A DNA stretch of 64,000 nt, taken from positions 3,050,001 through 3,114,000 of the forward strand of contig NZ_CP090557.1 in the NCBI RefSeq assembly GCF_021484805.1. Direction: 5' to 3'. Within the stretch, counting starts at the first letter, position 1, and each line of letters opens with the position of its first letter. The DNA is from Tellurirhabdus bombi. GTDB taxonomy: Bacteria; Bacteroidota; Bacteroidia; Cytophagales; Spirosomataceae. Position numbers and translations under genes: made by a program. Shown in pieces: positions 17,682 to 25,016 of this stretch. The notes under the pieces are model-generated. The model was not told the origin of the DNA. It searched no databases and worked only from the letters and a program-made list of their open reading frames with translations.

Positions 17682-17939
17682 ATGAATACCGTAAAAGTGA
17701 CTAAGTATAGCAGACGTCTTCCGGAGCTACGAACTTCTTTAAGTCTATTGCAATTGGGCCGCGTCCTGATGGCGCAAACAGAGAAGGGGCGTGATCAGTC
17801 CATTCTTGCCCATACGATTATCGAAATTGGGAAAGTAGACCAACGCATTGAAGAAATTCAGGAACAGATTGCCATGAATGAACTGCTACACCAAGCGTCG
17901 ATCCTGGTCGGAAATTTCAACGAATACCGCGCTGTATAG
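17682..17939 (+). CDS. small hypothetical protein
   Basis: An 85-residue protein I do not recognise (MNTVKVTKYSRRLPELR...). It is largely helical and charged, with a likely coiled coil (IIEIGKVDQRIEEIQEQIAM, about 47-66), no signal peptide and no membrane span. A TATATTTG element at 17647-17654 upstream matches the phylum's -7 hexamer, though the nearest TTG (17629-17631) is only 15 bases away. The start ATG at 17682 lies about 27 bases after it, which supports a real expressed gene. It sits between divergent and convergent neighbours, so it is transcribed alone. Confidence 0.6.
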   Translation: MNTVKVTKYSRRLPELRTSLSLLQLGRVLMAQTEKGRDQSILAHTIIEIGKVDQRIEEIQEQIAMNELLHQASILVGNFNEYRAV

Positions 17940-17956
17940 CCCTATTTTTACCTTAC

Positions 17957-18685
17957 TTACCACTTCACCAGTAAGCCGAGGTGACTCGACATGCGAACGC
18001 CGTTGGCTTCATTCATGATTGTTTTGGCGCGGGAAATGGCCAGGTTTTTCGACCAGGCCTGATCCCGACGGATTCTTAACTCGCCACCTGCTTCGTACGT
18101 ATATCCCTCTTCGTTCGGGTATAAACTATCCCAGGCGTCGATCCAACCCGCAGCGTGCAGAAGGGCCAATAACGGACTGTCGGCGGGTCGACAAAAGTCG
18201 CCAATTAGGAGCGTTGGGTCAGGAAGTTTCTCCGTATAGTTCAATGTTTCAATCAGGTAGTCGTGGGTTTGTTCATAGACTGGCGAGTAATGCACATTTA
18301 GTACATTAAAACTACTACCATCTGTAAAACCGAAGTGCGCATGCATGATAATGCGGCTACTAGCTTCTTTGTATTCGGGTCGGTTATTAAGTCGGTGCAG
18401 GTAGATGTCTGCTGGTTCTATTTTTGACAACAGCGCCAAGCCTTCAGTGATGCCCTTGTGGGTGTGGGCGGGCTGAAAGTGGCAAAAGGGATATTTAGGG
18501 AGTAATCTGGTCAGTTGTTCGGCCTGGTTTGAGCCATCCAGAAGGCGGTTGTAAAAAGCAGCCTGTAAGACGACAATATCGGGTTTAAGGTATTCAATGG
18601 TTGCCCGAATGTAGTCGCGGCGAACGGACCATTTGCCATGTTTCGTATTGTAACCATCAATATTCAGCGACAGAACGGAGGGCAT
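17957..18685 (-). CDS. endonuclease/exonuclease/phosphatase (EEP) fold protein with altered active site
   Basis: A 242-residue protein with the EEP (exonuclease III / DNase I-like) fold: VLSLNIDGY, KPDIVVLQA, FNVLNVHYSPV, LLIGDFCRPADSP, LRIRRDQAW and SSHLGLLVKW occupy the positions of the family's motifs. Three catalytic residues differ: the metal-binding Glu of LQE is Ala, the Asn of GDFN is Cys, and the Asp of SDH is Ser, although the Asp of GDF and the last His remain. Ordinary phosphodiesterase chemistry is therefore doubtful. No signal peptide. It lies just upstream in transcription order from nothing co-directional within 100 bases; the shortened GH5-like gene at 18833 is co-directional and could be co-transcribed only past a terminator. 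Confidence 0.75.
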   Translation of the reverse strand: MPSVLSLNIDGYNTKHGKWSVRRDYIRATIEYLKPDIVVLQAAFYNRLLDGSNQAEQLTRLLPKYPFCHFQPAHTHKGITEGLALLSKIEPADIYLHRLNNRPEYKEASSRIIMHAHFGFTDGSSFNVLNVHYSPVYEQTHDYLIETLNYTEKLPDPTLLIGDFCRPADSPLLALLHAAGWIDAWDSLYPNEEGYTYEAGGELRIRRDQAWSKNLAISRAKTIMNEANGVRMSSHLGLLVKW

Positions 18686-18782
18686 GATTCAGCAGGATTG
18701 GTTTTATTACAATACCGAAAACCGAATCTTTTGTTGAGCCGGAACGCAAAACTTTAGCGAAAGCCTACTGCCCTCAAAAGCA

Positions 18783-18813
18783 AAACCCGATTAGCGCCGG
18801 GCCAATCGGGTTT
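18783..18813 (-). terminator. terminator of the GH5-like gene
   Basis: AAACCCGATT (18783-18792) and AATCGGGTTT (18804-18813), 10-bp perfect stem, followed leftward by TGCTTTTGAGG; about 20 bases after the stop. Confidence 0.8.
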
Positions 18814-18832
18814 ATGAATAGTTACAACAAGT

Positions 18833-19753
18833 TTATACCAGGGCCACTTCGGTAACCGTTGCTTCGAGCAACAAGGTAAGTTCCTGTCCGTCGGAGATAG
18901 CTCCAATTTCATTTTTTCTCAACGCCGTCAGCGTCATTGCAGCATTTGCGCCCGTTGGTTCACTGGTATATTCTGTGCAAACAACAGGACGTTGGTAGCC
19001 ATTGACTTTGGTAATCACGCGTTCGATGGCTGGGCTATTCTCATGGTGGTGGAAACTAACAACATCGGAATAGAACAGCGACATTGTGTTTAACAAGTCA
19101 AATTGCTCGGTATAATTCCAGGTTCCAACTGTCAACGGCTGCGAAGGCCGCACGGACCAGGCCCATTCGAAGGCCCGCTTGAGCAGCGGCACCGACTCGT
19201 TGAAGAGTGCCGAGTTGCCAGGTTCATTGTACAAATCCCACATCAGCACCCGCTCATCGTTGGCGAAATGGGACAGAATATCAACAACGTACGATTCTAG
19301 TTGCGAATAGGCCGAAAGGTTACCAACTTCTTCCTGACCGGGTGATTGTACCACACCCCGTGTGCCGGTCGATTTGGTAAAGTCATTCAAAAGGACAAAA
19401 ACAGTCTTTATCTCGTGGCTGGCTGCAAGGGCAAGATAGGTTTCCATCCGGTTTTTCAAGCCTTCCGGGTCGTACTGCCAGGCGAGGTTATGCAGAAAAA
19501 CACGCATGGTGTTAAACCCGAGACTACGGGCAAAGCCTAGTTCCTGATCAATCGTGTCCTGATTGAAGGTCTGGTCTTGCCACATGTCGAACTGATTAGC
19601 GGCATTACTGGGAATAAAATTGCAACCCGTTAGCAATGGTTGGGAAGCAAACCAGTCGTATGCCTGCTCTTCTGACCACTGGCCAGCGATTTGATTGGAG
19701 AGACCAGCCTGAAAACGGTAGGTCTGCAACGAAGAAAATATATTGCGGTTCAT
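18833..19753 (-). CDS. cellulase-type (GH5-like) glycoside hydrolase, shortened
   Basis: A 306-residue protein resembling Bacteroidota cellulase-family hydrolases: GCNFIPSNAANQFDMWQDQTF, LGFNTMRVFLHNLAW, WDLYNEPGN (acid/base Glu) and VVCTEYTSEP (nucleophile Glu). Differences from the usual 360-400-residue form: no signal peptide at the start, the loop after the third strand is short (LLNDFTKSTGTRGVVQSPG), and after the nucleophile the expected W-G-containing last strand is replaced by TALRKNEIGAISDGQELTL and a hydrophobic tail ending at 18833. I checked the other two frames there and found no continuation, so it is not a simple frameshift. Activity and location uncertain. Confidence 0.7.
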   Translation of the reverse strand: MNRNIFSSLQTYRFQAGLSNQIAGQWSEEQAYDWFASQPLLTGCNFIPSNAANQFDMWQDQTFNQDTIDQELGFARSLGFNTMRVFLHNLAWQYDPEGLKNRMETYLALAASHEIKTVFVLLNDFTKSTGTRGVVQSPGQEEVGNLSAYSQLESYVVDILSHFANDERVLMWDLYNEPGNSALFNESVPLLKRAFEWAWSVRPSQPLTVGTWNYTEQFDLLNTMSLFYSDVVSFHHHENSPAIERVITKVNGYQRPVVCTEYTSEPTGANAAMTLTALRKNEIGAISDGQELTLLLEATVTEVALV

Positions 19754-20401
19754 CTCGTATTCTACGTCTGTTACTGATTGGATTCAAATGTAGAAGTTAG
19801 GTTTAATTTATACTAGATAGGATCTTGGCGGCATCCACATTTTAACGGACATTTAATTGATCTAGAGCGTCTAAGCTTCGTTTTGTACAACTTTTCTTCA
19901 TTCAGTGCAAAAGGCTGGCAGTACTGCGATTGTATTGAAAATATTAGCAGGTATACATGTGATTAATTATACGGGCTATGAGAATGATCCTGTTTTAACT
20001 ATGTGGCCTTCCTTGCTGGAAACAACCAAAACAGGATTGTTACTAAGTAGTCGAAGATGATAACTTTTGTCTGATAATTAAGGCTATAAAATCCATTTGA
20101 AAAAAGTGAAATATGACTTTTTTGGGTAAGCCTTCCGCTTGAAAATTAGTAATTATAAGATTATGAAGTATTTATCCAAAGAATACGTATATACGTAAGA
20201 AAAGGAATAAAATAAAAGAAGTAGCAATTGATATATGAAGGAAAAAAACGATGAAAAATAGCCTGTTTATTTTTCAAAACGGATTTGAAATTTCCTAAGA
20301 CGTAGCACCCTTCAAAAAGTAACGCTCTCTGGGTAACTTTTTTTGAGAATTATTTTTTCGCCTTCAACGATGTCAAACGGGGGAGAATAAAAACAATTAA
20401 A
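19754..20401. other. long AT-rich intergenic region
   Basis: About 650 bases with no supportable gene on either strand. It is notably AT-rich, with many A-runs from 20080 on. The last part merges into the operator and promoter of the MerC-like gene. I see no RNA gene or repeat family in it. Confidence 0.6.
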
Positions 20402-20434
20402 TTTTATAAATGCAACATTGTTGCATTTATAAAA
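20402..20434. promoter_or_regulatory. 33-base perfect palindrome, candidate metalloregulator (Zur/Fur-type) operator
   Basis: TTTTATAAATGCAAC (20402-20416) and its exact complement (20420-20434) flank the centre ATT. The core TGCAAC-ATT-GTTGCA recurs as TGCAAC-ATA-GTTGCA at 20926-20940. The right half contains the TTG of the -33 element, so a protein bound here would block transcription of the MerC-like gene. Identity of the regulator is inference from the genes controlled. Confidence 0.75.
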
Positions 20435-20449
20435 AGAGTCTTATCTTTG
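20421..20449 (+). promoter_or_regulatory. promoter of the MerC-like gene
   Basis: TTG at 20421-20423 and TATCTTTGC at 20442-20450, 18 bases apart: a near-perfect Bacteroidota promoter whose -33 element lies inside the palindrome. Predicted start near 20456, about 22 bases before the ATG. Confidence 0.75.
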
Positions 20450-20477
20450 CAGAGCTAACCAGTTAATTTTATTGCAT

Positions 20478-20879
20478 ATGAAATGGATTCCCCTCGGGCA
20501 AAAAGCAGACTACTTTGGTATAACAGGGTCGGTACTTTGTATTATCCATTGCTTACTTACGCCTATACTCGCCATGAGTTCAACCTTCATCCGGCATGAC
20601 GCACTTTGGGCCGGTTACCTCAGCATGGATTATGTCTTTATAGGGATCAATGTACTCGCTGTTTTCTCAGCCACGCGGCACGAGACTACAAAAGGAATCA
20701 AAATTGCGCTTTGGAGCTTCCTGAGCCTTTTTGCCACTGCGTTGCTGCTGGAAGAAGTCAACGAAATTTTTGAGTACGTGGCCTACGCAGCCTCTGTCGG
20801 ACTGGTCGTTAGTCATCTGCGTAATATTCGCTATTGCCGGCTTCATCATACTGCCCGCACCCGTACTGCTGTAAGCTAG
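20478..20879 (+). CDS. MerC-domain membrane protein
   Basis: A 133-residue protein from ATG 20478 (a TTG two codons earlier is less likely). Four TM helices; the first region GITGSVLCIIHCLLTPIL contains the Cys-x3-Cys-type pair followed by Pro that marks MerC-domain proteins, and IFEYVAYAASVGLVVSHLRNIRYC contains the last helix. MerC was described as a mercuric ion transporter, but chromosomal copies in Bacteroidota occur without other mer genes, as here (no MerA, MerR or MerP nearby). Its promoter is overlapped by a palindrome shared with the downstream His-rich lipoprotein, pointing to a role in uptake or handling of a transition metal such as zinc; the metal is inferred, not seen. Confidence 0.85.
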   Translation: MKWIPLGQKADYFGITGSVLCIIHCLLTPILAMSSTFIRHDALWAGYLSMDYVFIGINVLAVFSATRHETTKGIKIALWSFLSLFATALLLEEVNEIFEYVAYAASVGLVVSHLRNIRYCRLHHTARTRTAVS

Positions 20880-20925
20880 CTTCGGAAAAGAAAGCAAACA
20901 GACTATACTTTTTGTGTACATTGTT

Positions 20926-20940
20926 TGCAACATAGTTGCA
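20926..20940. promoter_or_regulatory. second copy of the candidate metalloregulator operator
   Basis: TGCAAC-ATA-GTTGCA, identical in both half-sites to the core of the palindrome at 20402-20434. Possible promoters overlap it: TTG at 20925-20927 with TATTTTTC at 20949, or TTG at 20936-20938 with TATATCTG at 20960-20967, each 21 bases apart. It precedes the His-rich lipoprotein gene by 52 bases. Confidence 0.7.
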
Positions 20941-20991
20941 TGATTCGTATTTTTCTGCTTATATCTGGAAAATCTGAAAAGAATCAACTCT

Positions 20992-21450
20992 ATGAAACGT
21001 CTTCTGTTCCTAGTGCTTCCACTTACTATATGGAATTTGTCCTGTTCAACCGGTGAAAAAAAAGACCCAGCCCTGGAAGAGGCCGCTAAGTACCACAATG
21101 AGGCAACAGAAATTCAAGCCGTAGTTGAACCCCAGATCGAGCGAATCGACTCGCTGAAAACGCTTTTGACCCAGCGTACAGAACCCGCCGCTAAAGCTAC
21201 AGTTGCGTCGCTGGATAGTCTAAAAAAAGCATTTGAAGATTGGGAAGGTAATTTGGTCGAAGTGCCGGGAATGCCCCATAAACACAGCCATGACCACGGA
21301 GATCACGAGCATCATCACCATGCGGATGCCACGTTAAAAGATTTGCCCGCCGATCAGATGCGTGATTTGCAGCGGGAAATTCTAACCAATATCAAAGAAA
21401 TTCAAAAGCAAACGGAAGCTACTCTGAAAAGAGCTTCAACACTTTTATAA
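20992..21450 (+). CDS. histidine-rich lipoprotein (probable periplasmic metal-binding protein)
   Basis: A 152-residue lipoprotein: MKRLLFLVLPLTIWNLSC with the Cys at 18 after a lipobox-like NLS. Two helical segments (about 30-85 and 115-150) flank a metal-binding stretch near residues 96-113 in which His alternates with Asp, Glu and Lys (HKHSHDHGDHEHHHH). Such stretches bind zinc, nickel or cobalt. I cannot assign a named family. Its stop TAA overlaps the next ATG by one base, so it is coupled to the flavoprotein gene. The promoter carries the same palindrome as the MerC-like gene, which strongly suggests common control by metal availability. Confidence 0.75.
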   Translation: MKRLLFLVLPLTIWNLSCSTGEKKDPALEEAAKYHNEATEIQAVVEPQIERIDSLKTLLTQRTEPAAKATVASLDSLKKAFEDWEGNLVEVPGMPHKHSHDHGDHEHHHHADATLKDLPADQMRDLQREILTNIKEIQKQTEATLKRASTLL

Positions 21451-22361
21451 TGAACACAACCACTGAGGATTACGAGATTATTATTGTTGGCGGGAGCTTC
21501 GCTGGCCTGAGCGCGGCTCTGGTGCTGGGGCGCTCGCTGCGCCAGGTTTTGGTGCTGGACAGTGGCCAGCCAGCCAACCGACAAACCCCGCATTCGCATG
21601 GTTTTTTGACCCGCGACGGCGACAAGCCCACTGATTTGCTGGCCATTGCGCGGGAGCAGGCTTTAGCGTACCCAACCGTTCGTTTGCTAACTGCCCAAGC
21701 GACAACGGCGAGCGGCGAAGCAGGGAATTTTGTGGTGACTACCGACAAAGGAGACACTTTTGGGGCAAAACGGCTTTTACTGGCCACGGGTTTAACGGAA
21801 GTAATGCCTGCTCTTCCCGGCTTTGCGGAATGCTGGGGAATTTCCATTCTGCATTGTCCGTATTGCCACGGGTATGAAGTGAAAGACGAGGCCGTAGGCA
21901 TCCTGGCAAACGGAGACAAGGGGTTTGACATGATGAAGCTTATTCAGCACTGGAGTCCGAACCTGACGCTCTTTACCAACGGGCCATCTACCCTAACGCC
22001 CGAACAGACGGCTAAACTGAAAGAGCACGGACTAAACTTGGTTGAGACACCCGTCATTGCCATACAGCATAATGAGGAGCGAATGACCAACTTGTTGCTG
22101 TCTGACCAGACAAAACATGCTTTAGGGGCTATGTATGCTCACCCGCACCTGAATCAAAAATCGGATTTAGCCCAGCAATTAAGTTGTGAACACGACGATC
22201 TGGGCTTTGTAAAAATCGACGAATTCGGCAGAACCAACGTAGAAGGCGTGTATGCGGCAGGTGATACACAAACCATGCAACGTCAGGTACTGGTAGCAGC
22301 CGCCAACGGGCTGAAAGCGGCTACTACAATTAACAGAGAACTTATTTGGGCAGAATTTTAA
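21450..22361 (+). CDS. NAD(P)/FAD-dependent oxidoreductase, thioredoxin-reductase-like
   Basis: A 303-residue flavoprotein starting at ATG 21450, overlapping the preceding stop. YEIIIVGGSFAGLSAALVLGR is the FAD-binding GxGxxG-type motif; ATGLTEVMPALPGF, HCPYCHGYE (a CxxC redox pair in the position of the thioredoxin reductase disulfide) and TNVEGVYAAGDTQTM (second FAD motif) follow. The NADPH motif region around ILANGDKGFDM lacks the classical GGGxSA, so the electron donor is uncertain; enzymes of this shape often take electrons from ferredoxin or act on small disulfides. Being translationally coupled to a His-rich metal-binding lipoprotein is unusual and suggests a role in thiol or metal redox under the same control. 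Confidence 0.85.
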   Translation: MNTTTEDYEIIIVGGSFAGLSAALVLGRSLRQVLVLDSGQPANRQTPHSHGFLTRDGDKPTDLLAIAREQALAYPTVRLLTAQATTASGEAGNFVVTTDKGDTFGAKRLLLATGLTEVMPALPGFAECWGISILHCPYCHGYEVKDEAVGILANGDKGFDMMKLIQHWSPNLTLFTNGPSTLTPEQTAKLKEHGLNLVETPVIAIQHNEERMTNLLLSDQTKHALGAMYAHPHLNQKSDLAQQLSCEHDDLGFVKIDEFGRTNVEGVYAAGDTQTMQRQVLVAAANGLKAATTINRELIWAEF

Positions 22362-22368
22362 CAGGGAG

Positions 22369-22405
22369 GCAAGAAGCAGCGCTTTATGATTTTGCTGCTT
22401 CTTGC
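22369..22405. terminator. bidirectional hairpin between convergent flavoprotein and AI-2E genes
   Basis: GCAAGAAGCAGC (22369-22380) and its exact complement (22394-22405), 12-bp stem, 13-base loop. It overlaps the last codons of the leftward AI-2E gene, whose stop is at 22384-22386. No long T-run on either side, so efficiency is uncertain. Confidence 0.55.
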
Positions 22406-23457
22406 TGTAACTTCCCTTCTTTTTGCTCCCGTTCCGTGAGGGCCTCGCAGTATTGTCTGTTTTGTTTCTCAAAGACTTTCATCAGAACCATAAAGTAAGC
22501 CATCAGCAAGGGACCGATAACTAGACCAAGAATGCCAAAAATCGGTACGCCAAGCACAATACCTGTCAGAGTGACAAAGGGATGCACATCGCCCATCCGC
22601 TTCGCCAGGGCAATCCGCAGGAGATTATCGATATTAACAATAACCACTACCCCAACGACCAGAATACCAACTCCACTACCAGTAGAACCCTGAGAGATCA
22701 TAATAAGGCCTGCGGGACCCCAAACAAGGGGCGTCCCTAAAACGGGTATAAAGGCCATGAAAAAGGCCACCGTACCCCAGAAAGCAGCGTCAGGAACGCC
22801 AAAAATCCAGAGCGTTAAGCCTGTCAATACGGCTTGTACCAAAGACACCAGCGCCTGGCCCAGGACGTTGGCATTAACCATGTTTTTAAGATCTTCACCC
22901 AACTCGTCAATTGTTTCCCGGCGGAAGGGCAGGTATTTACGAAAGCCGCGCAGGAAAGCCTCTTCTTCCATGAACATAAAATACAGCGCGACATACAGCA
23001 AGCCCAGAATAATCACCAGATCGAGCGTGCCACTAAGAACCATTGGAAATTGCTTGCTGGCGAAAGAGGCTCCCTGACTAACAACGGATTTGATGTTATC
23101 CTGACTGGTCAATTGAAGTCCCGTTGCCTTTTCCAGCTTATCGATCAATTGCAAGATCTGTTCGGAATTTTTACTGTAAAACTGAATTCGGTCAACCAGC
23201 AGCAGGCTGAGCGATAGAAAAGGCAGGATAATTACGATCAGCGAAAAGAGCATGAGCAGAACCGTGATGAGTCGTCGGTTGAGCTTTCGTTTGTGAACCA
23301 GATTATTAAACCACGGTCTAAAGACAACGTATAAAATGCCAGCGCCCAGAAAGGCACTAATGTATTGCCGTAAGCCAAGAAGAATAAATCCAGCAATGAC
23401 GATCAGGCTGGTAATGAGCAAGATGCGCTGTTGACGGGGGGTGTAAATATTAGCCAT
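22384..23457 (-). CDS. AI-2E family transporter
   Basis: A 357-residue membrane protein with about eight TM helices. Family marks: RQYISAFLGAGILYVVFRPWFNNLV near the N terminus, AVLTGLTLWIFGVPDAAFWGTVAFFMAFIPVLGTPLVWGPAG near residue 225 (the conserved PVLGT.. region) and HPFVTLTGIVLGVPIFGILGLVIGPLLMAYF near 300. The family includes TqsA-like exporters, Na+/H+ antiporters and uncharacterised permeases; substrate cannot be read. The C terminus is a charged Gln/Glu/Lys tail. The ATG directly abuts a long inverted repeat (23458-23517), which may influence its expression. Confidence 0.88.
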   Translation of the reverse strand: MANIYTPRQQRILLITSLIVIAGFILLGLRQYISAFLGAGILYVVFRPWFNNLVHKRKLNRRLITVLLMLFSLIVIILPFLSLSLLLVDRIQFYSKNSEQILQLIDKLEKATGLQLTSQDNIKSVVSQGASFASKQFPMVLSGTLDLVIILGLLYVALYFMFMEEEAFLRGFRKYLPFRRETIDELGEDLKNMVNANVLGQALVSLVQAVLTGLTLWIFGVPDAAFWGTVAFFMAFIPVLGTPLVWGPAGLIMISQGSTGSGVGILVVGVVVIVNIDNLLRIALAKRMGDVHPFVTLTGIVLGVPIFGILGLVIGPLLMAYFMVLMKVFEKQNRQYCEALTEREQKEGKLQQEAAKS

Positions 23458-23517
23458 GATAAGTCAGATGAAAATTAGTTGAGCGATCGCTCCCCCTATA
23501 AACTCATCTGGCTTATC
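23458..23517 (-). repeat. long inverted repeat abutting the AI-2E start codon
   Basis: GATAAGTCAGATGA (23458-23471) pairs with TCATCTGGCTTATC (23504-23517), 14 bp with one G-T pair, enclosing a second perfect palindrome GAGCGATCGCTC (23481-23492). The base next to the stem is the first base of the AI-2E ATG. Rightward it is followed by a run of T, so it could also end an antisense transcript. Read leftward there is no T-run, so it is a poor terminator for the serine dehydratase gene. Confidence 0.6.
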
Positions 23518-23538
23518 AGATTGTTTTTTTTTGATTCA

Positions 23539-24915
23539 TTAACATTCAGTAGCACTGAGCGCTAGGCCCGCCTCGGATGTCTCTTTGTATTTAGTGGACA
23601 TATCCCGACCCGTTGCTTTCATCACTTTGATGACGGCATCCAGCGAAATTTTCTGGTGAGCAGGCGTCCCCGCCGTGGCCAGTAAGAAGGCATTATACGC
23701 TTTAACGGCACCCATCGCGTTGCGCTCGATACACGGAATCTGAACGTAGCCGCCAATGGGATCGCAGGTCATGCCGAGGTGGTGTTCAATGCATATTTCA
23801 GCCGCCGACTCAACCGCGTCAATCGGCTTGCCCGCGCAGTAGGTAAGGAAGGCCGCGCCCATGGCGGCAGCGGTTCCAATTTCGCCCATACAACCCATTT
23901 CGGCCCCCGATATGCTGGCATTGTGTTTCACCAGAAAGCCCACCGCAGCGGCGGCCAGCATGCCTTTTCGGAGTGTTTCTTTATCGTAATGAAAGTGTTT
24001 TTTAGCGAGAAAAGTCAGACCGGGAATGACGCCGGAAGCCCCCGAAGTAGGGGCGGTGACGACGATGCCTCCCGCCGCGTTTTCTTCTGAAGCAGCCAGG
24101 CAATACGCATTTAAAAAGATCAGAAAACTATCCGACGATTGGGACAGGCCACAGGCTTGTTTATACAGAACGGGCGCTTTTCGATGCAGCCGAATCGAGC
24201 CGGGTAGAATGCCTTTGTGTCGCAGGCCTCGTTTTACAGCCTTGTGCATAAAGTCCAGAATCTGGTCAATGCGCAGGTTAATTTCTTTCCGTGACCGGCC
24301 TGTAAGCGCCATTTCGTTGGCAATTAGTACGTCTTCCAGGGGCAACTTGCTGGCAGTCAGGTGCGATCGCAACTCTTTCATGGTGCGGTAAGGGTAAGGC
24401 AGGTCCACCGAAACCGGACCAGCTTCGGGTTCCCCTTTCCGAATGACAAAACCACCCCCAATGGAATAATATTCTTCTTCCGCCAGAATTTCCCCATTGG
24501 CTTCCAATTTCAAAACCATGGTATTGGCATACGGCGATTCGTAGCGTTTGCGCTCGAAATGCAGGCTGTTGTTATTAATGTCAATTGACCGGGAGCCGAC
24601 CTGAATCGGATAATTAATGGCGGGATCTTTCAGCAAGGCGAGCAACTCTTCCGGGTCGGTCGTTTCGGGTTGCCAGCCCAGCAGGCCCGCCACAATCGCC
24701 CGGTCGGTGCCGTGACCTTTGCCGGTGGCACTGAGGGAGCCGTATAAATAAATGCCAATCGCCGTGGCTTTTTGTTGAATAGCTTCGGGAAGTTGTTGCA
24801 GGCGTTGCAGAAAGTCAAAGGCCGCTTTCATGGGGCCAATCGTGTGGGAGCTCGACGGCCCGGGACCAACTTTAAACAAATCGAAAACCGAGGTGGTAAT
24901 CGGGGAAGTATTCAT
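23539..24915 (-). CDS. sdaA: L-serine ammonia-lyase, iron-sulfur type (single chain)
   Basis: A 458-residue enzyme converting L-serine to pyruvate and ammonia. SVFDLFKVGPGPSSSHTIGPMKAA at the N terminus is the serine dehydratase beta domain; the alpha domain follows from about residue 175. Cys residues for the [4Fe-4S] cluster are in AEMGCMGEIGTAAAMG, GMTCDPIGG and VQIPCIERN. ASGVIPG and TAPTSGA are the conserved active-site loops. Length equals the fused single-chain form of E. coli SdaA (454). Cytoplasmic. With the threonine catabolic genes at 36-39 kb it gives the cell routes from Thr and Gly/Ser to central metabolism. Monocistronic as far as can be seen. Confidence 0.95.
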   Translation of the reverse strand: MNTSPITTSVFDLFKVGPGPSSSHTIGPMKAAFDFLQRLQQLPEAIQQKATAIGIYLYGSLSATGKGHGTDRAIVAGLLGWQPETTDPEELLALLKDPAINYPIQVGSRSIDINNNSLHFERKRYESPYANTMVLKLEANGEILAEEEYYSIGGGFVIRKGEPEAGPVSVDLPYPYRTMKELRSHLTASKLPLEDVLIANEMALTGRSRKEINLRIDQILDFMHKAVKRGLRHKGILPGSIRLHRKAPVLYKQACGLSQSSDSFLIFLNAYCLAASEENAAGGIVVTAPTSGASGVIPGLTFLAKKHFHYDKETLRKGMLAAAAVGFLVKHNASISGAEMGCMGEIGTAAAMGAAFLTYCAGKPIDAVESAAEICIEHHLGMTCDPIGGYVQIPCIERNAMGAVKAYNAFLLATAGTPAHQKISLDAVIKVMKATGRDMSTKYKETSEAGLALSATEC

Positions 24916-25016
24916 ATTTTTAGAAAATTTCTGACGAAGTAAGGCTAAAAGTTACTGATAAATTCCTTTTGGATAATAGGTTGTACCTACTAAGCTTGCC
25001 CTTATTCCTTAACCAA

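Noticed and set aside
20478-22361. Mercury resistance operon
   Set aside because: No MerR, MerA, MerP or MerT is present; the MerC-like protein alone with a His-rich lipoprotein points to essential-metal handling instead.
23481-23492. GCGATCGC octamer as a HIP1-like genome repeat
   Set aside because: I noticed only one other copy (about 24363, inside sdaA), too few to call a repeat in this window.
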